DNA from: Chenopodium formosanum
Lineage: Eukaryota; Streptophyta; Magnoliopsida; Caryophyllales; Amaranthaceae
Length of the DNA stretch: 64,000 bases
Reading direction: 5' to 3'
NCBI GenBank assembly: GCA_024500155.1
Contig: CM044856.1
Span: 48,050,303 to 48,114,302 of the forward strand
Made by a program: the position numbers and the translations under genes. The notes below the pieces were generated by a model. That model had not been told where the DNA came from. It worked only from the letters and a program-made list of their open reading frames with translations, and ran no database searches. Shown piece by piece: positions 52,177 through 63,304 of the stretch. The first letter of the stretch is position 1. The number at the start of each line of letters is the position of its first letter.

Positions 52177-54505
52177 TGACTTTTATGTCACTTTTAGGGT
52201 GTTTATTGAGTCGCTTTCCGGCTTATTTTCTAATAATTTAGCCCTTTTTGTCCTTTATTACTTTTATTTGTTTATTCTCGTCTTATATCTTTATTTTGAG
52301 TATTTTAGTAGTTTTTAATAGTTTTTAGTTTATTTTCGTATTTTTAGTTAATAATTTCTAGTTTCTTATTTTATTTTCATATTTATTTTCTTTATTTTAT
52401 TTATTTAATTTCTTTTGATTTTATTTTAAAGTTATTTTATTTTATTTTATCGTTATCTTATTTTATTTTATCTCGTGGTAATACCCTCGTGATTTTGGTT
52501 GTAAGTGTTCCGGGTTTCAAAGTCATATTCGTAGTTGCTACCCTCTTAACCTTCACTCCACCATCACCTAAACCTACACCACACCCTCTTCACATAAATT
52601 CTCCCCTGCTCCACCGCTTTCCACACACCAAACAACCACCAGCAACCCCTGCTCCATCTTTTCACATCCCCACAAACAACCTAAACCAGCCACCAAATAA
52701 ACACCAAAACCTCCAGCCACCAACCGCATCTCAGCACCACAAACTCAAGCCAATTCCCTTTCACCAATCCGCACCAGCAGCCCACCAATTCTCCCTTGCT
52801 CCCTACTTTCCTCAAAAATACCAATAGCAACAACAACAAACTCTCTTACCACCACAAAAAACCAGCCACAACAACCCAACAATGACAAGAACTCACGCAA
52901 AACAGCCATCAATCACCAACAAACCACTCACCAATTAAACCCCTCAACTCACAGCAACCCAAACCACCAGCCAACTCCCAATTCGAGTCTCTACCACTAA
53001 CCAATTAAACCACCAATTTACCACATCACCCAACCATCACAAACCACCAGCCGCGCCACCGTTCTCAATCACCGAAACAGCAGCAGCCTCCAATAAAAAG
53101 CAACCTCTAATACGAAACAGCCTAATTTAGCTCCAATGCGACTGGAGCTACTCGCGGCCGCGCAACCCTGTCAAAAAGAGCACAAATGGAGTCAAAAATC
53201 AAAGTTGAGGCGGTAAGTTTGCGCGACCCTATGCGCGACTTCTGTGCGGGCACGCAAATGTGGGTCAATAATGAGCTTTTTACGTGATTTTAATGAAAAT
53301 CAGATGGCCACGATTTGATGCTTGATGATGATGATGCTGATTTACGGTGAAGATGATGGTTGGATGATGATGATCAGAGAGGAGCAGCCACGAAATGAAA
53401 TTCGTGGATCTGGTGGGAATTTTGGGGGTTTTGGGGTTATTTTCCATTTCTTTTTCTTTTCTTTTATTTTATTTTAGTTTTGTTTTTGAATTTAGTTTTA
53501 ATTAGTTTTATTTATTTTATTTTATTTAACTTGTATTATAAATACCCCCTTTGGGGTTATTTTCTCTTAACTCCCAATCAACATTTTATTTTAAATAGAT
53601 TAGATTAGTTTAGCCTATTTTAATTTTCTATCTCTTAGGGGTAGATTAGGATTTTTTCTCTCTAGTTTAGGAGTAGTTGTAGAGAGAGAAAGCTTGGATT
53701 TCCATAGAGTTTTTGAGAGGTTGAAGAAGCAACTTTGTGGAACTTCTTCTCATCAATTCAATGAGCATTTTCTAACTTTCTCTCATCTTTATTGCTTTGC
53801 TTAATTCTTAGTTTTTGCTTTTTATTTGTTGATTTTAGTAGATTAATTAGTTTGTTTGTTTAATCTTGTTTTTATTCTTATTTTACCTTGTTTTCCATGT
53901 CTTTCTTCATTATGTTAGCTTAGGTCTTGTTCTAGGGAATTGGATGAAGGATATATTAATGAATTGAATGATTGATTGTGATTAGTATGAAATTGTTTCT
54001 TGATTATTGTGTATAGGTGATGCTTTTATAGATTAGAATCTTTTTAGCTAATCGATTCTATGCTCTTAATTATGCTTTCAATCAATTGTGCGAGAGTGAG
54101 TTGGTTGAGAGCCCTAAATTCTTCCATACCTTTGTTAGGCTAGTTGCACGAGAGTGAATTAGTTTAGTAGGATAATTAACATGCTTAATAGTGCGAGAGT
54201 GAGTTAAACGTGTTGATGTTCCAAATCGAGGTCATTTTCATCTAATTGTATGATGTTGTTGAATGCATTGAAGTAATTGGATTCCACTTTCCCTAGTTTT
54301 AGTTATTTGCTCTTATAAGTGTTTGGTTTAATCTCTCTCTATCTCACAACCTTTCCTACTTGTCTAATTTGCACAAATTGATGCACTTAGTCTTCGTGGT
54401 TCGACCCTTTACTTGCCACAAACTAGTTTAGTGTAAGTTTAGGTATTATAAATTTCTATTTTGGTTAGGGTTAGTAGACCAACAACTTACTCTTACCCGC
54501 GATCA
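52177..54505 (+). repeat. B LTR 1
   Basis: 2329 bp, TGACTTTTATGTCACTTTTA...CGCGATCA. U3 holds an ATTTT-rich part (52300-52480), a C/A-rich and G-poor part (about 52545-53110, where a proline-rich ORF is an artefact), a GC block (53150-53270, CTCGCGGCCGCGCAACC and GCGCGACC/GCGCGACTTC), then TATTATAAATACCCCC (TATA near 53537-53544). R-U5 is T-rich. Confidence 0.93.
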
Positions 54506-54510
54506 AATTT

Positions 54511-54528
54511 TGGCGCCGTTGCCGGGGA
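54511..54528 (+). other. B primer binding site
   Basis: TGGCGCCGTTGCCGGGGA, five bases after the LTR end GATCA. This is the PBS type of Athila and related gypsy elements, matching an aspartate-tRNA 3-prime end by family knowledge. Confidence 0.92.
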
Positions 54529-54620
54529 GTAAGGCTTTTATTAGTTTGTGTTGATTAGATTAGCTAGGTTCTTGTATATTATTCGATTTTTGTTTGCTTT
54601 TCTTTGTTCTTTGTATAAAA

Positions 54621-56179
54621 ATGGCATGCTTATCTTTTCCTCAATTTGATGGTGAACCCTTCTATGCTTACTTTGAAGACTAGATGGTTTCCTTAGTTAC
54701 CATGGGTGTTCTCTTGGTGATGCTTTTGGTATAGCTTATTGGGGCATGAATGAGTATACTAGGGGAATGGTTGAGGACATAAATAATGATAGATTTTGTC
54801 ATTTGTATATGCATGATACTTGGAATTTCTTCACATGGCTTGCTAGGGATTCTTATGATGGAGAATCTCATGTTTCTTGTTTTGATTCTCAATGTCAAGA
54901 TTCTTTAAATTTTTGCATGAATTCTCTTGATACTTCTTATGTGCCTTGTGATGATCCAAGTATGCAAGTTGACCCCTTTCCCTTTTATATTCATTGTGAT
55001 GAGGTTTGTGCTAATTTTGATGATATGCAATTTGATTTTGATCATGAACCTCAATCTAATAACATTGATGCCCAAATTGTCTCTCAAATGCAATATCTCA
55101 CCCAACAACTCCAAGAGCTTTAAGAGGAACAGAAATTTAGAGAAGTGAGGCTTGCCCAAGTGATGAGTGCTATGATTGACTTAGATGGATGTGAGGCACC
55201 TCACTTGGAGTGTGAGAGTGTTCTTGAGGATGATGTAGGGCAAGGGTGTGAAGGTGAGGGGAAATTTTCTTGTGATGAGAGGATTTTTGAGGATTTTGAT
55301 CCTTTTCATTCCCCATTTGAGCTTGAATGCCATCCTTCCCCTTATTCACCCCCTTTGAGAGCTTCCCTTGGTGAGGATATAAGAGAGCCATCTTCATGTT
55401 TGAATGAGGGATTTCATGAGGATGATGATGATGAGTTTGAGCAATTAAGAGAGATTGAGAGTCCCTTGAGTGGTGGTGGAGGAGTTGAGAATGAAGAAAA
55501 TGTTAATTTTGAGGATTCCAACCCCCTTCCCCATCTTGATGAGTCCACCTTGCATGTTGGTGACCCTTATATCCATGAGTCTTTGGGCTCATTTGAGGTT
55601 ATGGCTAGTATGTTAATTGAAGGTGTAACAAATTATTATAGCCTTTTGAGATAGTTCATTGGCAATGCTTCATGGGAAAGGGATGAGTTTGACAAAAACC
55701 TTTATCCTTTCATGCATGGTTTAGAGACTCTAGGCTTTGAGGATCTTGAGGGAGTTGTTGTTCATCGTTGTGATAAAGAGGAGGATGAGGCTATTTCTAT
55801 TGGAAAGTTTTTGTTTGAGGGAGATTTGAGTCATGAGTGTTCTTTTGAGGATTCTATGATTGATTTTCATGCCCTCATTGGTGATGTGGGGCTTTGTGAG
55901 ACCCTTGTTTCTCCTCCCCTACCTCATGTCCATTTCTCAAGGAAATTTGACCGCATCTCCTACTATCCCATGTTCTTCCCATCTTTTGTCAAAGAGCCTA
56001 TTGAGGACCCTCCTCACTTACGTGCAATAATCTTGTTGCACGTCCTCCTCCCGTCACTTTCCTACTTGTTATCCTATGAAATGTGTGGTAGTGCATTTGA
56101 TAAGCTCTTGCATTCGTTGCAATATTATTTACTAGAGCGGTCTCGCTTGGACGTTAAACAAGCCTTTCACGGGAAGTAA
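54621..56179 (+). pseudogene. B gag-like acidic ORF
   Basis: ATG 54621 opens ACLSFPQFDGEPFYAYFED; stops and a frameshift at 54680-54745 lead to the frame 54746-55123 (GMNEYTRGMVEDINNDRF, SQMQYLTQQLQEL coiled coil). Next, 55145-55654 is strongly acidic (CEGEGKFSCDERIFEDFDPF, NEGFHEDDDDEFEQL). After a TAG the frame 55656-56179 gives NASWERDEFDKNLYPFM, LETLGFEDLEGVVVHRC, FEDSMIDFHALIGDVGLCET, VKEPIEDP and MCGSAFDKLLHSLQYYLLE. About 165 bp present in A are deleted near 56010. The order equals that of A, so one long protein was encoded. Function unknown beyond gag-like packaging. Confidence 0.72.
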
Positions 56180-58483
56180 CCCGAGATTTATATTGCTTTC
56201 ATTTCCTTTCTTTTTAGATTAGATTTTCTCTCATAGAAATGTTTGTGTGCCCCTTTCTAGGTACATAACTTGATATACACTTATGCATTGGTTTGGACAA
56301 AGAATTAAAGAAGTTTAATGCCTAATTTTGCTAGCATATGGAAATCGAGATTCAATTCAAGAGGAAATCGGCTTTGAAAGGTTAAATTGGTTCATTTGCG
56401 GGTATTTACACCCACCAATATCCAGTAATATCTTTCCTAGATCTTTCTCTAATGGTTGGTGACTCGTTGGACATGTGTTGGTTTGTTGGATTGAATCCTT
56501 TTTTTCCCCTCCCACAGATTATTTGGTTTATTTTTGAGTATATTTTCTCATTCAAGCTTTTGGGGAGGGTATTCTATCATGTTTGGTGGATGTTGACTCA
56601 TTTATGCCATGCACTTGAGTATACGCATTTCCATGTCTTTTCTTTTATTTTGAAAAATTAAAAAAGATTTTTGTTTACTTTCAAGGTAATTTTGGCAAAA
56701 TGTGTTTTGTTTGTTCTTAATTTGGACATATTGTTTTGGGACTTGAATCCTTGAATGTTTTTCTTCCTAAGTGGTAAATGTATGCACGGTTTGAGAGTGT
56801 CATTGGTTGACTCTAGGATACTATATGCTAAGGTAGTCGGGTTAAGAACTTTTAGGGGTCCATGAAGCCTTAGTTAAGGGGAATGTGGTAAGATGGAGTT
56901 TCTCTCTATAGTGGATTTGAAACCCTTGATTAGTATTTGCTTGGTTATAATCCCTCGTGAGCTTCATTTGTTCTAGCCTTCATCACCTTGTTGAGCGCAA
57001 TTTAGGATCCTTGACTATGCATGTCTTAATCGTTGTTTTGAACTCTAACTCCCAAGATCGTGACCGAGCAACTCTAGGGGAGGAAAAGGGCACCTTTCTC
57101 ATTTTTCTTCATCTTCTTTTTGTTTTGTTACAACTTTGGTTTTCTATTTTGTATCGACCTACTTGCTAACCAATTTGAGCCTAATGTTTTCTGCTCTTGT
57201 TTAAACCGCATTACAAACCCAATGGCATATGTTAACCAACCCTTTTAGTTAGTGAAGCATTGGCATGTGAGGTTTGAGTTTTGAGAGTGTTGAATATGAA
57301 CAAGACATTTTGAGAATTGGTTTAAGTACGGTGTTGAAAGTTGAGCTTGAAAAGAATATGCAAAAAAGCTTGAGAAGAAAGATGCAATTCAAGAAAATCA
57401 AATGAAGTTTCAAGAAAAAGCCGTCCATAGTTAAAAAAGGCAAGGACACCAAATAAGAGTATGCAAAAAAAAAAATGAATAAATAAATTGAAAAAGAAAC
57501 AAAAAACACAAAAATATTTTAGTTTGTTTCGTTTCTCTTCCCTTGTTTAAGCATTAAGGACAATGCTTCGTTCAAGCTTTGAGGGGGGGGGGAAGCGTTA
57601 TTTCATTTTTGTTTATATTGTGTGTTAGTGTTGAATAAGCTTGGGGGAGATGGCATTATTGGTATTTTTGTTTGATATTTTGTGTCTTCTTGAGTTTGTT
57701 TTTGAGAGTAGGCCACTCTTTTGCTTCACTTAGGAAATATCACCAAAATTTTAAAATTTTTATCCCGTCTTTTAACCCTTAGCCTTACGTTACAACCCAA
57801 TAAAAAGACCCTTAGACTTTAGTGGGGTTAAGACAAAGAACGGTGGAGGGAGATAGACTTCAAACCTATGGAGAGAGTACGCATAGTTGAGATGTCGGGA
57901 TTACCTTCTCAAAGTTTTTCATTTCTTTATCTTTTTTTGGTTCCTTCGTGGAATCATGAGAAGCTAGCTTAAGGGTTGATTTGAACATAGTGGAGAGAAC
58001 GCGGCCTGATTGGTTGGGGCTAGGGTGGATTTTGTCCCCATTAGTTCTCTATGCTTAGCATATGTTATGTTTCAATCAACCATTGACATCTTGGAACGTG
58101 CATACATTTGTCTATTTAAAAAGGTTTGCATTCATTGGTGCTTGTTCCTATCTCTTGTCCAAATATAAACTTTGTGTTTTCTTTCTCTTTTTATGTGTCT
58201 TTTTCTTTTCTTTTTATTGCCTTGCCTTGGTTTTTGTTTAGAGTTGTGGGTTAAACTCTTAGGATACTCTCACAAAAGCACACTCGTCCTCTAGGGCGAT
58301 CTAGGGGTTTAAAGGGCTTGTCTTTAGTTGCTAAAATTGACCGTGATTCCTACAAAAGTGAGTTAGTGTATATACTTTCTCTTTTTAGATTTTCTTGCAT
58401 GAATAATTCACTCTCCTTCTCCCGTGTTTCATGTTAATTTGCTCGAGGACGAACAAAAGGTTAGGTTGGGGGAGTTTGAAAAG
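56180..58483 (+). other. B internal 3-prime UTR with two hairpin-PPT modules
   Basis: 2.3 kb without a supported ORF. Module 1: hairpin AAGCATTA-AGGA-CAATGCTT (57549-57568) followed by CAAGCTTTGAGGGGGGGGGG. Module 2: hairpin TTGCTCG-AGGA-CGAACAA (58439-58456, one mismatch) followed by the true PPT GGGGGAGTTTGAAAAG (58468-58483) and the LTR. Other AAGCTTGGGGGAG-like motifs lie at about 56556 and 57638. Confidence 0.85.
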
Positions 58484-60796
58484 TGATTTTATGTCACTTA
58501 TAGGGTGTTTATTGAGTTGCTTTCCATCATATTTTCCAATAATTTAGCCCTTTTTGTCCTTTATTTCATTTATTTGCTTATTCTCGTCTTTTATCTTTAT
58601 TTTGAGTATTTTAGTAGTTTTTAATAGTTTTTAGTTTATTTTCGTATTTTTAATTAATAATTCCTAGTTTCTCTCTTTTTCTTATTTTATTTTATTTTCA
58701 TATTTGTTTTCTTTATTTTATTTTATTTAATTTCTTTTGATTTTATTTTAAAGTTATTTTAATTTATTTTATCTTTATCTTATTTTATTTTATCTCGTGG
58801 TAATACCCTCGTGATTTTGGTTGTAGGTGTTCCGGGTTTCAAAGTCATATTCGTAGTTGCCGCCCTCTTAACCTTCACTCCATCATCACTTAAACCTACA
58901 CCACACCCTCTTCACATCAATTCCCCTTACCTTCCACACACCAACCGACCATCAGGAACCCCTGCTCCATCTTTTCACAGCCCCAAAAACAGCCCAAACC
59001 ATCCACTAAATAAACACTAAAACCTCCAGCCACCAACCGCATCTCAGCACCACAAACTCCAGCCAATTCCCTATCACCAATCCGCATCAGCAGCCCACCA
59101 ATTCTCCCCTGCTCCCTGCTTTCCTCAACAATACCAACAGCAACAACAACAAACTCTCTTACCACCACACACCACCAGCCACAACAACCCAACAATGACA
59201 GGAACTCACGCAAAACAGCCATCAATCACCACCAAACCACTCACCAATTAAACCCCTCAACTCACAGCAACCCAAACCATCAGCCAACTCCCAATTCGAG
59301 TCTCTAGAACTCACCAATTAAACCACCAATTCACCGCATCCACCAACCATCTCAAATCACCAGCCGCGCCACCATTCTTAATCACCGAAACAGCAGCAGC
59401 CTCCAATAGAAAGCAACCCCCAAATACGAAACAGCCTAATTTAGCCCCAATGCGACTTGAGCTACTCGCGGCCGCGCAGCCCTGTCAGAAAGCACACAAA
59501 TGGAGTCCAAAATTAGAGTTGAGGCAGTAAGTTTGCGCGACCCTGTGCGCGACTTCTGTGCGGGGGCGCAAATGTTGGTCAATCACGAGCTTTTTACGTG
59601 ATTTTAATGAAAATCGGATGGCCACGATTTGATTCTAGATGATGATGATGCTGATTTACGCTGAAGATGATGGTTGGATGATGATGATCAGAGAGGAGCA
59701 GCTACGAAATGAAATTTGTTGGTCTGGTGGGATTTTTGGGGGTTTTGGGGTTATTTTCCATTTCTTTTTCTTTTATTTTATTTTATTTTAGTTTTATTTT
59801 TATATTTAGTTTTAATTATTTTATTTTATTTAACTTGTATTATAAATACCCCCTTTGGGGTTATTTTCTCTTAACTCCCAATCGACATTTTATTTTACCT
59901 AGATTAGATTAGTTTAGCCTATTTTATTTTCTCTATTAGGGGTAGATTAGGATTTTCTCTCTCTAGTTTAGGAGTAGTTGTAGAGAGAGAAAGATTGGAT
60001 TTCCATGGAGTTTTTGAGAGGTTGAAGAAGCAACTTTGTGGAACTTCTTCTCATCTATTCAATGAGCATTTTCTAACTTTCTCTCATCTTTATTGCTTTA
60101 CTTAATTCTTAGTTTTTGCTTTTTGTTTGTTGATTTTAGTAGATTAATTAGTTTATTTGTTTAATCTTGTTTTTATTCTTATTTTACCTTGTTTTCCATG
60201 TCTTTCTTCATTATGTTAGCTTAGGACTTGTTCCAGGGAATTGGATCAAGGTTATATTAATGAATTGAATGATTGATTGTGATTATTATGAAATTGTTTC
60301 TTGATTATTGTGTATAGGTGATGCATTTATGGATTAGAATCTTTCTAGCTAATCTATTCTATGCTCTTAATTGTGCTTTCAATCAATTATGCGACAATGA
60401 TGAGTTGGTTGATAGCCCTAAATTTTTTCATACCTTTGCTAGGCTAGTTGCACGAGAATGAATTAGTTTAGTAGGATAATTAAAATGCTTAATGGTGCGA
60501 GAGTGAGTTAAATGTGTTGATGTTCCTAATTGAGGTCATTTTCATCTAATTGTATGATGATGTTGAATGCATTGAAGTAATTGGATTCCACTATCCCTTG
60601 TTTTAGTTATTTGCGCTTAGTAGTGTTAGGTTCTCTCTCTATCTCACAACCTTTCCTACTAATCTAATTTGCACAAATTGATACACTTAGTCTTCGTGGT
60701 TCTACCCTTTACTTGCCAATAACTAGTTTAGTGTAAGTTTAGGCATTATAAATCTCTAATTTGGTTAGGGTTAGTAGACCAACGACCTACTCTTAT
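58484..60796 (+). repeat. B LTR 2
   Basis: 2313 bp; TGATTTTATGTCACTTATAG start next to the PPT. Same sub-blocks as LTR 1: C/A-rich part 58880-59420, GC block 59465-59575, TATA TATAAATA (59841-59848). It lacks the last nine or so bases, joining internal DNA after ACTCTTAT. Confidence 0.92.
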
Positions 60797-63304
60797 TTTC
60801 TTGATTTTTCTTCTTTCTTTTGGCATCTTCCTTCTCTCTTACTGCAATAATCTTGTTGCACGTCCTCCTCCCGTCATTTGCCTACTTGTTATCCTATGAA
60901 ATGTGTGGTAGTGCATTTAATAAGCTCTTGCGTTCGTTGCAATATTAGTTACTAGAGCGGTCTCGCTTGGACGTTAAACAAGCCTTTCACGGGAAGTAAC
61001 CCGAGGTTTATATTGCTTTCATTTCATTTCTTTTTAGATTAGATTTTCTCTCATGGAAATGTTTGTGTGCCACTTGCTAGGTACATAACTTGATATACAC
61101 TTATGCATTGGTTTGGATCAAGAATTAAGGAAGTTTAATGCCTATTTTTCCTAGCATATGGAAATCGAGATTCAATTCAAGAGGAAATCGGCTTTGAAAT
61201 ATTAAATTGGTTCATTTGCGAGTGTTTACACCCTCCAATATCCGGTAATATCTTTCCTAGATCTTTCTCTAATGGTTGGTGACTCATTGAACATGTGTTG
61301 GTTTGTTGGATTGATTCCTTTCTTTTCCCCTCCCATGGATTATTTAGTTTATATTTGAGTATATTGTCTCATTCAAGCTTAGGGGGAGGGTATTCTATCA
61401 TGTTTGGTTGATGTTGACTCATTTATGCCATGCACTTGAGTATATGCATTTCCATGTCTTTCTTTTTTTTTGAAAAATTCAAAAAGATTTTTGTTTACTT
61501 TCAAGGTAATTTTGGCAAAATGTGTTTTGTTTGTTCTTGTTTTAGACATATTGTTTTGGGACTTGAATCCTTGAATGTTTTTCTTCCTAAGTGGTAAATG
61601 TATGCACGGTTTGAGAGTGTTATTGGTTGACTCTAGGATACTATATGCTAAGGTTGTCGTTTTAAGAACTTTTAGGGGTCCATGAAGCCTTAGTTCAGGA
61701 GAATGTGGTAAGATGGAGTTGCTCTCTATAGTAGATTTGAAACCCTTGGTTAGTATTTTCTTGGTTATAATCCCTTGTGAGCTTCATTTGTTCTAGCCTT
61801 CATCACCTTATTGAGCGGCAATTTAGGATCCTTGACTATGCATGTCTTAATACTTGTTTTGACCTCTAACTCCTAAGATCGTGACCGAGCCACTGTAGGG
61901 GAGGAAAAGGGCACCTTTCTCATTTTTCTTCATCTTCTTTTTTTTTTGTTACAAATTTGGTTTTTTATTTTGCATCGACCTACTTTCTAACCAATTTGAG
62001 CCTAATGTTTTCCGCTCTTGTTTAAACCGCATTACAAACCCAATGGCCTATGTTTACCAACCCTTTAAGTTAGTGAAGCATTAGCGTGTGAGGTTTGAGT
62101 TTTGAGAGTGTTGAATATGAACAAGACATTTTGAGAATTGTTTTAAGTATGGTATTGAAAGTTGAGCTTGAAAAGAATATGGAAAAAAGTTTAAGAAGAA
62201 AGATGCAATTCAAGAAAATCAAATGAAGTTTCAAGAAAAAGTCGTCCATAGTTAAAAAAAGGCAAGGACACCAAATAAGAGTATACAAAAATAAAAAATA
62301 AATGAATAAATAAATTGAAAAAGTAACAAAAAACACAAAAATATTTTAGTTTGTTTCGTTTCTCTCCCCTTGTTTAAGCATTGAGGACAATGCTTCGTTC
62401 AAGCTTGGGGGGGGGGAGCGTTATTTCATTTTTGTTGATGTTGTGTGTTAGTGTTGAATAAGCTTGGGGGAGATGGCATTATTGGTAATTTTGTTTGATA
62501 TTTTGTGACTTCTTGAGTTTGTTTTTGAGAGTAGGCCACTCTTTTGCTTCACTAAGGAAATATCACCAAAATTTTAAAATTTTTACCCCGCCTTTTAACC
62601 CTTAGCCTTACGTTACAACCCAATAAAAGACCCTTAGACTTTAGTGGGGTTAGGTCAAAGAACGGTCGAGGGAGATAGAATTCAAACCTATGGAGAGAGT
62701 ACGCATAGTTGAGATGTTGGGATTACCTTCTCAAAGTTTTTCATTTCTTTATCTTTTTCCGGTTCCTTCGTGGAATCATGAGAAGCTAGCTTAAGGGTTG
62801 ATTTGAACCTAGTGGAGAGAACGCGACCCGATTGGTTGGGGCAAGGGTGGATTGTGTCCCCACTAGTTCTCTATGCTTAGCATATGTTATGTTTCAATCA
62901 ACCATTGACATCTTGGAACGTGCATACATTTGTCTATTTAAAAAGGTTTGCATTCATTGGTGCTTGTTCCTATCTCTTGTCCAAATATAAACTTTGTGTT
63001 TTCTTTCTCTTTTTATGTTTCTTTTTCTTTTCTTTTTATTGCCTTGCCTTGGTTTTTGTTTAGATTTGTGGGTTAAATTCTTAGGATACTCTCACTAGAG
63101 CACACTCGTCCTCTAGGGCGATCTAGGGGTTTAAAGGGCTTGTCTTTAGTTGCTAAAATTGACCGTGATTCCTACGAAAGTGAGTTAGTGTATATTATTT
63201 CTCCTTTTAGATTTTCTTGCGTGAATAATTCACTCTCCTTCTCCAGTGTTTCATGTTAATTTGCTCGAGGACGAGCAAAAGGTTAGCTTGGGGGAGTTTC
63301 ATAG
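60797..63304 (+). other. B second internal region, 5-prime deleted
   Basis: Begins inside the former ORF (TTGATTTTTCTTCTTTCTTT, homologous to A near 50265-50300) and retains DNA that the first B internal region has lost, so it is not a simple duplicate. It then follows the 3-prime UTR, with hairpins AAGCATTG-AGGA-CAATGCTT (62376-62395, perfect) and TTGCTCG-AGGA-CGAGCAA (63261-63278, perfect), and the PPT-like GCTTGGGGGAGTTTC (63286-63300). No PBS, no gag start. Confidence 0.85.

Noticed and set aside
52489..52827. Proline-rich ORF in the B LTR (also at 58811-59020)
   Set aside because: It is a translation of the C/A-rich U3 low-complexity domain; frames are not kept between LTR copies, and no start context or downstream domain supports a protein.
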